From contig NZ_JPIK01000004.1 of assembly GCF_000717475.1 (NCBI RefSeq), forward strand, positions 462,409-526,408: a DNA stretch of 64,000 nt, written 5' to 3'. This DNA is from Desulfonatronum thiodismutans. Its GTDB lineage: Bacteria; Desulfobacterota; Desulfovibrionia; Desulfovibrionales; Desulfonatronaceae. This document shows positions 1-8,696 of the stretch, piece after piece. How positions within the stretch are numbered: position 1 is the first letter of the stretch; every line of letters begins with the position of its first letter. The position numbers were made by a program, and so were the translations under genes. The notes under the pieces are model-generated. The model did no database searches, was not told where the DNA came from, and saw nothing but the letters and a program-made list of their open reading frames with translations.

Positions 1-1
1 C

Positions 2-187
2 GACCGGATCATCACCTACTGCGCCGGTTGCACCGGATTCCTGGACCGCGCCGCACCCACAAGTCATCTGGGAGACGTACTGTTCGAGCCGGAAAAGGCC
101 ATGCGGGGCCGAAGCCAGGCGGCCAAGACCCCGATGACCTATTGGAACAGGTTGTGGTTAAAACGGAGACTCATTCGAGACGCCTAG
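2..187 (+). CDS. C-terminal end of a cysteine-rich (CCG-type) Fe-S protein; 5' end outside window
   Basis: The window opens inside a reading frame of 61 codons that ends at a TAG at 185-187. It contains the block YCAGCTGFLDRA followed by a short basic tail (WNRLWLKRRLIRDA). A Cys-x-x-Cys block of this form near the C terminus is typical of the cysteine-rich CCG domains of HdrB-, GlpC- and LutA-like proteins, which hold an Fe-S centre used in two-electron chemistry. Which member of the group this is cannot be told from so few residues. The gene is convergent with the next one, with only 7 bp between their stop codons. Confidence 0.6.
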   Translation, partial: DRIITYCAGCTGFLDRAAPTSHLGDVLFEPEKAMRGRSQAAKTPMTYWNRLWLKRRLIRDA

Positions 188-194
188 CAATTCA

Positions 195-503
195 TCAACA
201 AGACGAACAACTTCCTCCGCAACCTCCGCCTCCGCCGCCCACCTGGACCTCGGAGGAGACGGCGAATCCGTACGGCGTCATGTCGATCTTGATAACCCCG
301 GCTTTTTCGCTCAATTCCTTGTCCACGAGAAAGGTATAGCCGCTGAGTTCCTGCACCAGATCCGTCTCCTGCTCCGTGTCCAAAGCCAGAGAGAGCCGCT
401 CTCCGCCGCATCCGGCGGCCAGATAGACCCGAATCGGAGATTGCGCCTTACCCTGAAAATGGTTGTCCAATTGTTCTTTCACGGAAGGGGTGATTTCAAT
501 CAT
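195..503 (-). CDS. IscA/HesB-like Fe-S protein with a Cys-rich tail
   Basis: This 102-residue protein begins MIEITPSVKEQLDNHF and contains the block IRVYLAAGCGGERLSLAL, the HesB/IscA fold core with its first conserved cysteine. It ends in a glycine run and then CGGSCSSC, in place of the CGCG of canonical IscA. The family carries or delivers iron or Fe-S clusters to apoproteins in the cytoplasm. The ATG at 501-503 was chosen because it is preceded by AAGAGGAA at good spacing and gives the normal family length; the frame continues upstream to 620 without recognisable sequence. Such short IscA/HesB-type proteins with poly-Gly/Cys tails are common in Desulfovibrionales. The exact client is unknown. 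Confidence 0.8.
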   Translation of the reverse strand: MIEITPSVKEQLDNHFQGKAQSPIRVYLAAGCGGERLSLALDTEQETDLVQELSGYTFLVDKELSEKAGVIKIDMTPYGFAVSSEVQVGGGGGGCGGSCSSC

Positions 504-874
504 GTCTCGTATTCCTCTTGGGTTAAGTGTTTGCTTTTGCAACGACGTGTATTTCATTGGGTAAAAACAAGAACACGAAAAGTCAAATAGATTCCCTGTA
601 TTGTGTTGCCACAAAAGCATTCATCGTTCCAATTGATCAGGCCGACGTGGGAAACTTCATCGGCATATTGTCCATACATGCCCGATGGTATTTGAGGTCG
701 GACCCGATTCCGTTGTGTCGGAGTCCGCGCATCGAAAAAAGCAATTGTCTGAAGAAACATCCATTCGTCTTTCAAATTAGACATAAAGCTCGCGGATGAG
801 GTAAATAAAAGCGGTTCCGTGAACACATGACTGTTTCCGCTGAAACGGCGACATCGAATGCCCGGAGGTTCTTC
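504..874. other. 371-bp intergenic stretch without a supported gene
   Basis: This is the divergent spacer between the IscA-like gene and the RelE-like gene. No reading frame here has family-like sequence. An imperfect hairpin (arms around CGGAC/GTCCG) lies at 699-727. The Shine-Dalgarno of the next gene (GGAGGT) is at 864-869. Promoters for both flanking genes presumably lie here, but no clear -35/-10 pair stands out. Confidence 0.4.
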
Positions 875-1423
875 ATGGCCGTTATTATTGTCGACCCTGC
901 GCAGTTTTCCAAGAAAACAGCCAAAATGCTCAAATCCGGAGGCAAAGCCGGGGGCGCGGCCCGACAGGCCCAGGCAATCATCCAGGACTTGGCCGACAGC
1001 GGGCGATTGGATCCCAATATTGCCCGGAAGTTGACCTCCAACGGCGAGGCTAGAATGGAAAATTGCTGGAAATTCAACCTTGCCGGCGGACATCGGCTGG
1101 TCCTGACCAAGCACGAGGGCGACTTCGCCTTCCTGTTCCTGGGAACCCACGATGAAACCGACACCTGGATCAAGAACAACTCTGGAATCAAGCTGGACAT
1201 CTCCGGAGGGGAAATCGTTCCCGGAGCCGCATCCGGGCTAAACGATCATAGGGGCGCGCCCGACGAGTCCGACATGCCAACAACGCTTGTCCCTGCATCC
1301 GATGACGACGACTACTATGACCGTCCCCTTCATGAATTCATTGACCAGAACATGCTTCGGGAGATTTTTCGCGGATTGTGCGACGCTCCCGGTCTGAAAG
1401 TCGGAAACGAATCACCAGGCTAA
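875..1423 (+). CDS. RelE/ParE-like toxin-fold domain protein, possibly a truncated larger protein
   Basis: The 182-residue product starts MAVIIVDPAQFSKKTAKML. Residues about 45-105 look like a RelE/YafQ-type fold, with a short basic strand (HRLVLTKHEG), a hydrophobic strand (DFAFLFLG) and then THDETDTWIKNN. From memory, similar segments occur at the N terminus of some superfamily I helicases in deltaproteobacteria, so this may be the free or truncated N-terminal part of such a protein. The C-terminal third is acidic (SDDDDYYD) and ends in a conserved-looking helix (LHEFIDQNMLREIFRGL). The start was chosen for the GGAGGT six bases upstream of ATG. No antitoxin gene lies next to it. The function is not established. 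Confidence 0.5.
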   Translation: MAVIIVDPAQFSKKTAKMLKSGGKAGGAARQAQAIIQDLADSGRLDPNIARKLTSNGEARMENCWKFNLAGGHRLVLTKHEGDFAFLFLGTHDETDTWIKNNSGIKLDISGGEIVPGAASGLNDHRGAPDESDMPTTLVPASDDDDYYDRPLHEFIDQNMLREIFRGLCDAPGLKVGNESPG

Positions 1424-1590
1424 CGGAGCAGGCTTGAGTCACCGTGAAAACACCTTCACGAACTGAGGGCGTAGCAGCGTACTGAATGGTCAGCGACCAG
1501 GAGTCACTCTTGGAGCGCCAAGACACTGTTTTCTTTGTTGCGAAACGGACAATCCGGCAGGGTTTCCGGTCTAGCAAGTCATGAAGCCGG

Positions 1591-1633
1591 CAAGGGCCAT
1601 GCACGACCCCTCCGGGTTCGTGCATGGCCCTTG
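1591..1633. terminator. Perfect 16-bp hairpin between the RelE-like gene and fdhB
   Basis: The arms CAAGGGCCATGCACGA and its exact complement are separated by an 11-base loop. The hairpin lies between two convergent genes, 168 bp after the RelE-like gene and 31 bp past the fdhB stop. There is no strong U-tract on either side, so it could be a bidirectional terminator or an RNA-stabilising stem. Confidence 0.55.
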
Positions 1634-1663
1634 CGTTAATCCGTCTTAATCGTGTTTTTGCGC

Positions 1664-2389
1664 TTATCCGAATAGACGCCGGACCGGCGAGGCCACGGCA
1701 GCCAGCACCCTTTTCCGGCTCAATGTTCCTGGGACGTCCGCCTGGGCCATGGCGTAGCCGTGATACCTGCGGGGGCTTTCCTCGCACAGGTAGACGACCC
1801 GGGTATCCTCCGGATCAACCAGCACGGCGTTGGGTCGGTAGGCCCGGACTTCGGCCAAGCGCTTCCCGGCCAGTTCCAGCATTTCCCCACGGTCCCCAAA
1901 ATGCATCGTCCCGGTGGGACAGGACAGCACGCAGGCCGGCAACAGCCCATTCTGCACCCGGTCCAGACACATGTCGCACTTGGCCTGCACCTTGGTTTCA
2001 TCCCAGCGGGGGATGTCGTAGGGGCAGGACGTCCGAATCTCCTCGCCGTCCAGATTCTTGGTGCGGTCCGTAAAAAGGATCGCGCCGGTTTCCGGATCGT
2101 GCAGGATGGCTGTGTCGTCGTACATGTCGCCGACCATCTTGCACGGCGGATGCACGCAATGCCGACATTGGTCCGGAAAGAAATACCAGTTCTTGAATTC
2201 GCCGTTCTCTTCCACTTCGGAGAACCGGACCAGCTTTAACGTGTTGAAGGAGAGATCCTTGGGGTTCTGGAACGAGCCCCAGTTTTTGGTTTCCTCGGCG
2301 GGCAGCTTCTTCCATTGCTTGCAGGCTACCTGGCAGCCCCGACAGGCCGTACATTTGGTCAGGTCGATGAAAAACGTTTTTCCTTGCAT
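1664..2389 (-). CDS. fdhB: Formate dehydrogenase iron-sulfur (beta) subunit
   Basis: The 241-residue protein is a four-cluster ferredoxin-type electron-transfer subunit. Cysteine blocks are visible in order: CTACRGCQVACKQW near residue 15, CRHCVHPPCKMV near 80, TSCPYDIPRW near 120, and KCDMCLDRV with ACVLSCPTG near 140-160. It passes electrons from the catalytic subunit FdhA towards periplasmic cytochromes. It lacks its own signal peptide and would be co-exported with the Tat-signalled FdhA. It follows fdhA by 14 bp with an AGGAGG Shine-Dalgarno, so the two form an operon. No cytochrome c subunit or membrane anchor is next to it, which fits the soluble FdhAB type of Desulfovibrio. Confidence 0.9.
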   Translation of the reverse strand: MQGKTFFIDLTKCTACRGCQVACKQWKKLPAEETKNWGSFQNPKDLSFNTLKLVRFSEVEENGEFKNWYFFPDQCRHCVHPPCKMVGDMYDDTAILHDPETGAILFTDRTKNLDGEEIRTSCPYDIPRWDETKVQAKCDMCLDRVQNGLLPACVLSCPTGTMHFGDRGEMLELAGKRLAEVRAYRPNAVLVDPEDTRVVYLCEESPRRYHGYAMAQADVPGTLSRKRVLAAVASPVRRLFG

Positions 2390-2403
2390 GATTCAGTTTC
2401 CTC

Positions 2404-5400
2404 CTATGCCTTGCGGATGTTGACCATGAACGCCTTGGTCTCCGGAATGCCGGTGTTCGGATCGCCCACGGCCGGGGTCAGCAAATTCGCCGCGTCCCCG
2501 CCGTCCTTGGGATGCACCCAGCCGTAGTGCCAGGGCACGCCGACCATATGCAGACTCTGTCCCATAACCTTGTAGGGTTTCAGCCGGGGAGTGACGATGG
2601 CCACGCACTCAACTTGGCCGCGCATGCTCTCCACGATAACCTTCTCCCCGTTGGCGATGCCCCGGAGCTTGGCCAGCTCAGGGTCGATCTCCGCGAACAT
2701 CTGGGGCTGGCACTCCAAAAGCCAGGGGGTCCAGCGGGTCATGACCCCGGTCTGCCAGTGTTCGGTGACCCGGTACGTGGTGCCCACAAAGGGATAGCGC
2801 GGGTCGCACACGGCCCGCTTTTCCAGCGGCCCGGAAAAATGCAGGGCCGTGGGATTATGCAGCTGACTGGAGAAAGGCTGGGTCTCGAAGGGACATTCCA
2901 AGGGTTCGTAGTGTTCCGGGAAGGGACCGTCCACCAAGCCCGGGCCAAAAAGGCGGCCAAATCCCTCGGATGTCATGATGAAGGGGTGTCGTTCCGAAGG
3001 AGCCCAGGGACCGTCGGGCACGTCACCGATCCATTTGCCCTGCTCCCATTTGATGACCGCTTTTTGCGGGGCATAAGGCTTGCCCTGTTGATCCACGGAA
3101 GCCCGGTTGTACAGGACTCGCCTGTTGACCGGCCAAGCCCAGGCCCAGTTGGGAAACAGACCGATATTGGCCTGCATCTCGGTCTGGGTCTTGTCGCGGC
3201 GGGCCATCTGATTTCCGGCCTCGGTGAAGGAGCCGCAGTACAGCCAGTTGGCGCAGGCCGTGGAGCCGTCATCCTGGAGCAGCGCGAAGCTGGGCACCTG
3301 GGTCCCGGCCTTGTAGGTCACGTCACCTATCTTCTTGTCCGTGAGGAAGTAGCCGTTGTGCAGCTTGGCCATCTTGACCGGATCGAACATGCCGTCCGTG
3401 ACCACGGCGTCCAGGGTGAAACCGGCTACGGGATCGGGAAACGCGCCCCCTTCTTCCTGGTAGAGTTCCTTGAGCCGCTTGACCAGCATGACCATCATGT
3501 CTCCGTCGGGTTTGCTCTCTCCCAATGGCTCGGGCCCGGCGTAACGCCACTGGGCCCAACGCCCGGAATTGGTGATGGAACCTTCCTTCTCATAGAACAC
3601 CGAGGCCGGGAGCATGAAGACTTCGGTCTTGACCTTGGCGGGGTCCATGCCCGGGCCGTGCCAGAAGGAGCCTGTCTCGTTCTGGAAGATGTTCACGTTG
3701 ACCAGCCAGTCCAGCTTGGTCATGGCCTCCCTGGTCTTGTTGGAATGAGCGCCGCTGACGGCCGGATTCATGCCCCAGGCGAACAGCCCCTTGAACTTGC
3801 CTTGCAGCATATGGTCGAACATCACCAGCCAGGAACAGTTTTGGCCCACGTCCAACCGGGGCATGTAGTCGTAGCTCTCCTCGGGCGTCTTGTCCGGATA
3901 CATGGCCTTGAGCAGGCTGGCGATGTACTTGGGCCGGTTCTGCCACCAGTTGGCGCTCTTGGGATCGTGACTGACGGGAGTGTTGGCCTTGTTGTAATCA
4001 CCCAGCGTGGGCCAGACCGCCCGGGGAGCGGGATTGTAGGCCGGGATGATGTGATAGAGCAGGGCGCTGTCCGTGGAGCCCTGGACATTGGCCTCGCCGC
4101 GCAGGGCGTTCACCCCGCCGCCTGCGTTGCCCACGTTGCCCAACAGAAGTTGAATCATGGCCATGGTCCGGATCAACTGGACCGCGATGGTGTGCTGGGT
4201 CCAACCCATGGCATAGGTGTTGGTCCCGGATTTGTCCGGTTTCCCCGTGGCCGCGTAGGCTTTGTAGACTTCCAGGAGCTTGTCCTTGGGCGTACCGGTG
4301 GTCTCGGAAACCCGGTCCAGGGTGTATCGGTCGTAGTGCTTCCTGAGCAGTTGGAACACGCAATTCTTGTCCTTCAAAGACAAGTCGCGCTTGGGCACGC
4401 CCTTGTCGTCCAACTGATAGGTCCAGGTCGACTTGTCGTAGGCGTTTTTCTCCGGATCCCAGCCTGAGAACAGCCCGTCGTCGAAGCCGAATTTCGGGTT
4501 TACCAGGAAAGCCGCGTTGGTGTAGTTGGCCACGTAGTCCTTGAAATACAGGTTATTGTCCAGGATATACTTGATCATCCCCCCCAGAAAGGGAATGTCC
4601 GTGCCGGAGCGCATCGGGGCGTAGATGTCGGCCTTGCTGGAGGTCCGATTGAAGCGCGGATCCACGCTGATAAGCGTCGCGCCCCGCTCCTTGGCCTTCA
4701 TAATCCACTTGAAGGAAACCGGGTGACATTCCGCCGGATTCCCGCCCATCATCAGGATGCAGTCGCTGTTCATCAGGTCGTTGTAGTGGTTGGTCATGGC
4801 CCCTCGACCAAAGGACTCGGCCAGGGACGGCACGCTGGAGCTGTGGCACAATCTGGCCTGGTGCTCGATGTACACCAGCCCCAGGCTGCGCATCAGGCCC
4901 TGGAGGTACCAGCACTCCTCGGTATCCAGAGCCGCTGACCCCACATGGGCGATCCCGTCCGTACGGTTGACCACCTGCCCCTGGGCATTGGTCGTCACGA
5001 AGGTCTGATCCCTGGCCTCCTTGACCTTCCGGGCGATTCGGTCAATGGCCCAATCCCACGATTTTTCCTCCCATTTGTCGCCATAGGGCGCGCGGTAGAG
5101 CACCTTGGTCACCCGGTTCTCATTCTCGGCCAATTGGTAGACCGAGGCCCCCTTGGCGCACAGCGAGCCCTCACTGATGGGATGGTCCGGATCCCCTTCC
5201 ACGTTGACGGTCCGCCCCTTCCCGCCAAGAGCTGTGTGGACGATCAGGCCGCAGCCCACGGAACAGTAGCAACAGACCGAGGTTGTCTCCTTGGCGTCCC
5301 GCAATTTCGATAATTCAGCCTTGGCCACGGCGGGCTTGAGATTGAATCCCAGGCCCCCGAAAGCCAGGGCCGAACCGGTTACGGCCGAAAACTTGAGGAA

Positions 5401-5421
5401 GTTTCTGCGGTTGATCTGCAT
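2404..5421 (-). CDS. fdhA: Tat-exported formate dehydrogenase catalytic (alpha) subunit, Cys-type
   Basis: The 1005-residue protein oxidises formate to CO2 in the periplasm at a Mo/W-bis-MGD centre. A twin-arginine signal (INRRNFLKFSA) occupies residues 3-13. The [4Fe-4S] ligands are C50, C53, C57 and C88. The active-site block ARLCHSSSV places Cys192, encoded by TGC at 4846-4848, where selenocysteine sits in E. coli FdhN and many Desulfovibrio enzymes; it is followed by FGRGAMTNH. The gene is read through without any TGA. The start ATG has AAGGAG upstream. The enzyme needs W or Mo, whose uptake genes lie further right in this window. FdnG/FdoG-like function is inferred from these motifs and from fdhB next door. 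Confidence 0.93.
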   Translation of the reverse strand: MQINRRNFLKFSAVTGSALAFGGLGFNLKPAVAKAELSKLRDAKETTSVCCYCSVGCGLIVHTALGGKGRTVNVEGDPDHPISEGSLCAKGASVYQLAENENRVTKVLYRAPYGDKWEEKSWDWAIDRIARKVKEARDQTFVTTNAQGQVVNRTDGIAHVGSAALDTEECWYLQGLMRSLGLVYIEHQARLCHSSSVPSLAESFGRGAMTNHYNDLMNSDCILMMGGNPAECHPVSFKWIMKAKERGATLISVDPRFNRTSSKADIYAPMRSGTDIPFLGGMIKYILDNNLYFKDYVANYTNAAFLVNPKFGFDDGLFSGWDPEKNAYDKSTWTYQLDDKGVPKRDLSLKDKNCVFQLLRKHYDRYTLDRVSETTGTPKDKLLEVYKAYAATGKPDKSGTNTYAMGWTQHTIAVQLIRTMAMIQLLLGNVGNAGGGVNALRGEANVQGSTDSALLYHIIPAYNPAPRAVWPTLGDYNKANTPVSHDPKSANWWQNRPKYIASLLKAMYPDKTPEESYDYMPRLDVGQNCSWLVMFDHMLQGKFKGLFAWGMNPAVSGAHSNKTREAMTKLDWLVNVNIFQNETGSFWHGPGMDPAKVKTEVFMLPASVFYEKEGSITNSGRWAQWRYAGPEPLGESKPDGDMMVMLVKRLKELYQEEGGAFPDPVAGFTLDAVVTDGMFDPVKMAKLHNGYFLTDKKIGDVTYKAGTQVPSFALLQDDGSTACANWLYCGSFTEAGNQMARRDKTQTEMQANIGLFPNWAWAWPVNRRVLYNRASVDQQGKPYAPQKAVIKWEQGKWIGDVPDGPWAPSERHPFIMTSEGFGRLFGPGLVDGPFPEHYEPLECPFETQPFSSQLHNPTALHFSGPLEKRAVCDPRYPFVGTTYRVTEHWQTGVMTRWTPWLLECQPQMFAEIDPELAKLRGIANGEKVIVESMRGQVECVAIVTPRLKPYKVMGQSLHMVGVPWHYGWVHPKDGGDAANLLTPAVGDPNTGIPETKAFMVNIRKA

Positions 5422-6610
5422 GACGACTCCTTGAGTTGAAGGTGAGGCGGCAAGAAGTGCTTGCCGGGGATATATTTGCTCGCTCTCCGACGGACTGACC
5501 GCGGAGTTCGATGCGTGAAATGGCTGGTTGGCGGACGTACGCCCGTGAAAGATGCCGAAAGCAAAATTATGCGGCGATGGACGAGACCCAACCCAAGTGC
5601 GGCGTTCGGAAAAGACTGAAGGCGGGTGATCAGCCGCTGAGATCGTCGCGGAAAGCCCAACGAAGATTCAGCCAGGAAAACAAAGGGGGGGAGAATACCC
5701 AAAGAGCCAACTCTTGAATGAGATGGCCGATGAAAAGCAGGAGATGGCAGGGAGTCGGGGAGCCAAAGATGAAATGCTGGACCAAAAGCGGAGACGGCGG
5801 AGAAAAGAGCGAGCAGGATTATCGGTCGATCAAGGGGAGTCGGCCTGAGAGGTCGTAAGCGACCATGATGAAGATGCCACGGCAGTTTGGACACGCAACA
5901 ATTCCGTATTGTTCAAGTACGATAAAGCCCATCCGGCTTCGACTCCTGAATCAAGGCGAACTCGCCTCAACAAGGAGAAGGTTCAGATGTATCGGAAAAG
6001 GTGCGCCATGATGTGCAGCTCTTTCGGTTCAGAGTAGGTTAAAATGGATAATCCTGATGCTGACGCAAAAGAAGATTACCAATAGGGGGCATCTATGTGG
6101 ATTTTTCCACGAAGGTCAACAAATCTGCCTATTCGGCAAACATTGACACAAAATATCTACTTATTCATTTGAATTACAATATTTTTTTAACTTTAATCAT
6201 GATCAAATTTTTCATAACTGAAAATTCATTCTGATTGTAAATAGCTATATATTTTCAACTTCACATAAAATTGCTTGCTGATATTGCTTTAAGGAAACAG
6301 CTAAAACACTTTCACACATAGTTTTTGATGATTAGATTCATAGAGATGTATCCACAAAACAAATCAGCCCGTATAGTGTTGATACCAATGAATGTATGGA
6401 ACCATCCTGACGAAGTATGTCCTTGCAATCTGAAATTTCATTTCGCTCAAATTTTCTCATTACATTGAAATACGTCCACTATCGCTAATCCATCTATCAA
6501 TAAAAAAATATAATCCAAAAATAGCTAAATACATATATTTTCCTGATTAGACATCAAGCCCGAAGATGCACTACCAGCAGCGGGATGGCTTCCTCCCTTT
6601 TTGAAAGAAT
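5422..6610. other. 1.19-kb gene-poor region with an AT-rich core
   Basis: This is the divergent spacer between fdhA and the activase gene. No frame in it looks like a protein. Bases 5422-6030 resemble the flanks in composition, while about 6120-6545 is strongly AT-rich and full of A/T runs. A small hairpin (GTGGA-TTTT-TCCAC) lies at 6097-6110. The region should contain promoters of both flanking operons and may be a decayed insertion, but no repeat ends or transposase remnant could be recognised. Confidence 0.45.
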
Positions 6611-7447
6611 ATGTATCGAGGACACGCCAACCTTATTAGCGGAAACTGTTCGCTTATGTTGCATATCGATCATACCGGAGTAGTCGCGGGTATCGACATC
6701 GGCTCCCGATCCATCGAACTGGTCGTTCTCAGTCCGACCGGGGAAATCACGCGCCAAGCCAGACTCCCCACCACCTTCGCCCCTTTGCGGCAATGTCGCG
6801 AGATCCTCATGGGAGTGGGAGCACGGCGGATCACGGCCACCGGGTACGGCCGCAAGCTGTTCGTGGAAAACGACATCCTGAATCCATGCGACGCAATTAC
6901 TGAAATCCAGGCATATGCCCTGGGAGCGGCCAGGCTGTACCCCGAAGCGCGCACCATTCTGGACATCGGCGGCCAGGACACAAAGGTCGTCTCTTTAGGG
7001 CCGGAAGGTCGGGTGCTGAAGTTCGAGATGAACGACCGTTGCGCCGCCGGTACGGGCAAATTCCTGGAGATCATGGCCACCTCTCTGCAAGTCCCCATCG
7101 AGGAGTTCGGCGACTTCGCCCTGGCCGCGGACAAACAGGTGCAAATCAGCAGCATGTGTGCTGTTTTCGCCGAATCCGAGGCCACCTCCCTCATGGGTCG
7201 TGGTGAACAGCCGCAAAATATCGCCCTGGGCCTTCACTTGGCCATTGTGGAACGAACCATGGCCATGCTCAACAGAGTCGGCCTGGAGCACCCACTCTGC
7301 TTTGCGGGCGGCGTGGCCCACAACCGATGCGTGATCAGGTTATTGGAGGAGCGGCTCAAAACACGAATCATCGTCCCGACCGAACCGGACATGGTCGGTG
7401 CGCTTGGAGCCGCGCGGTACTGCTTGAGGAAAGAAACCGGCCAGTAA
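6611..7447 (+). CDS. ATP-dependent activase of a double-cubane-cluster protein (BcrAD/HgdC-type ASKHA ATPase)
   Basis: The 278-residue protein carries the ASKHA signature blocks GIDIGSRSIE, DIGGQDTK and GGVAHN. It also has the two cluster cysteines in NDRCAAGTGKF and SSMCAVFAESE, which bridge one [4Fe-4S] cluster across a homodimer in HgdC-type activases. It uses ATP hydrolysis to push low-potential electrons into a partner Fe-S protein. The partner is the next gene, 67 bp downstream. This pairing matches the described DCCP/DCCP-R system and E. coli YjiL/YjiM. A start at 6656 (MLHIDHTGVV) would match the usual family N terminus better; neither start has a strong Shine-Dalgarno site. Confidence 0.85.
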   Translation: MYRGHANLISGNCSLMLHIDHTGVVAGIDIGSRSIELVVLSPTGEITRQARLPTTFAPLRQCREILMGVGARRITATGYGRKLFVENDILNPCDAITEIQAYALGAARLYPEARTILDIGGQDTKVVSLGPEGRVLKFEMNDRCAAGTGKFLEIMATSLQVPIEEFGDFALAADKQVQISSMCAVFAESEATSLMGRGEQPQNIALGLHLAIVERTMAMLNRVGLEHPLCFAGGVAHNRCVIRLLEERLKTRIIVPTEPDMVGALGAARYCLRKETGQ

Positions 7448-7514
7448 AAAATGCCTAGCTTGCCATCATTTGCAACGCCCTCCACAACGATTCATCAGCC
7501 AAGGAAATGTTCCC

Positions 7515-8675
7515 ATGACAACGCCAAAACCTCCGTGCTTCCCCAGGTTCGAGAACTGGGCGGAAAAGAGCCTGCTGGATCTGGATACGGCCCGCCGGCA
7601 GGGCACGAAAATCGCCGGGGTGTTCTGCACTTACGCGCCGTTGGAACTAGTCCGGGCCGCCGGGGCCGTGCCCGTTTCCCTGTGCGGGAAGAAGCAGGAG
7701 CCCATCAGCGCCGCGGAAAAACACCTTCCGGCCAACCTCTGTCCCCTGATCAAATCCAGTTACGGCTATGCCGTCACGGACGCCTGCCCGTTCTTCGCGG
7801 CCAGCGATTTCATCCTCGGCGAGACCACCTGCGACGGCAAGAAAAAGATGTTTGAGCTGTTGCAGGAGATCAAGCCGCTGCACCTGCTCCACCTGCCCTA
7901 TCTGCAGGACGACGCCACTGCCTTGGCCTTTTGGGTGGACCAGATCCAGCGCATGCAAACCTTTCTCGAACAGACCACCGGGCAACGGATCACTCGGGAC
8001 CGTATCCAGAGGGAAATTCACGACGCCAACAGGGTGCGACGACTCCTGAAGAAAATCGCCTACCTGGCCAGTGATCATCCGGTTCCCCTTTCCGGCTTGG
8101 ACGCCATGCGCGTATTTGAGAGTTCGTCTTTTGTCGTGAACCTGCCCGAGTTCGCCGGACTGCTGGAAACACTGGTTCAGGAACTGACCGAGATGAAGGC
8201 CCGGGGCGTATCCGTTTGCACGGACGACGCGCCGCGCATCCTGCTCACCGGGTGCCCGGTGGGCAAAGGGTCGGACAAAGTCTTGAAGCTGATCGAGGAC
8301 AGCGGAGCCGTGGTGGTTTGTCTGGAAAACTGTACCGGCTTCAAAAATTTTGACCTTCTGGTGGAGGAGACAGGCGACCCGTTCGAGGCCCTGGCCCGCC
8401 GCTACCTGCGCACCCCCTGCTCCTGCATGACCCCCAACCAAGGTCGTTTCGACCTGATTTCCAGGCTGACACAGGACTTCAAAGTCCAAGGCATCGTCGA
8501 CCAGACCTGGCAGTGCTGCCACACCTACAACGTCGAAGCCCACGGAATAAAAAAACTGGCGGAGCAAACCCTGAAAGTCCCGTTCCTGCACATCGAAACC
8601 GACTACTCGGAGTCGGACACGGAACAGCTCAGGACACGCATCGAGGCGTTTCTGGAAGTGGTGGAAATGAACTGA
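7515..8675 (+). CDS. Double-cubane-cluster protein (2-hydroxyacyl-CoA dehydratase HgdB/FldB-like family)
   Basis: The 386-residue protein belongs to the 2-hydroxyglutaryl-CoA dehydratase D-component family. Conserved cysteine blocks are LCPLIKSS, ACPFF, GETTCDGKKKMFELL, GCPVGKGSDK, CLENCTGF, TPCSC and QTWQCCHTYNVEA. The GETTCDGKKK and C-terminal WQCCHTYNVE blocks are those of the YjiM/DCCP branch, which holds an [8Fe-9S] double-cubane cluster. No partner subunit and no CoA-transferase are adjacent, so a true hydroxyacyl-CoA dehydratase is unlikely. It probably reduces a small substrate, which remains unknown. The ATG at 7515 was preferred to the one at 7470 because of AAGGAAA upstream and the usual family N terminus. 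Confidence 0.85.
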   Translation: MTTPKPPCFPRFENWAEKSLLDLDTARRQGTKIAGVFCTYAPLELVRAAGAVPVSLCGKKQEPISAAEKHLPANLCPLIKSSYGYAVTDACPFFAASDFILGETTCDGKKKMFELLQEIKPLHLLHLPYLQDDATALAFWVDQIQRMQTFLEQTTGQRITRDRIQREIHDANRVRRLLKKIAYLASDHPVPLSGLDAMRVFESSSFVVNLPEFAGLLETLVQELTEMKARGVSVCTDDAPRILLTGCPVGKGSDKVLKLIEDSGAVVVCLENCTGFKNFDLLVEETGDPFEALARRYLRTPCSCMTPNQGRFDLISRLTQDFKVQGIVDQTWQCCHTYNVEAHGIKKLAEQTLKVPFLHIETDYSESDTEQLRTRIEAFLEVVEMN

Positions 8676-8696
8676 CCGAACACGAAGGGAAAAAGC

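Noticed and set aside
2512..4467. A 651-codon open frame on the plus strand
   Set aside because: It lies fully antisense to fdhA, has His/Gly/Val-rich nonsense composition and no motif; it is a by-product of high GC at third positions.
7515..8675. Considered as a subunit of a true 2-hydroxyacyl-CoA dehydratase
   Set aside because: There is no second dehydratase subunit or CoA-transferase nearby, and the Cys pattern fits the single-subunit double-cubane branch.
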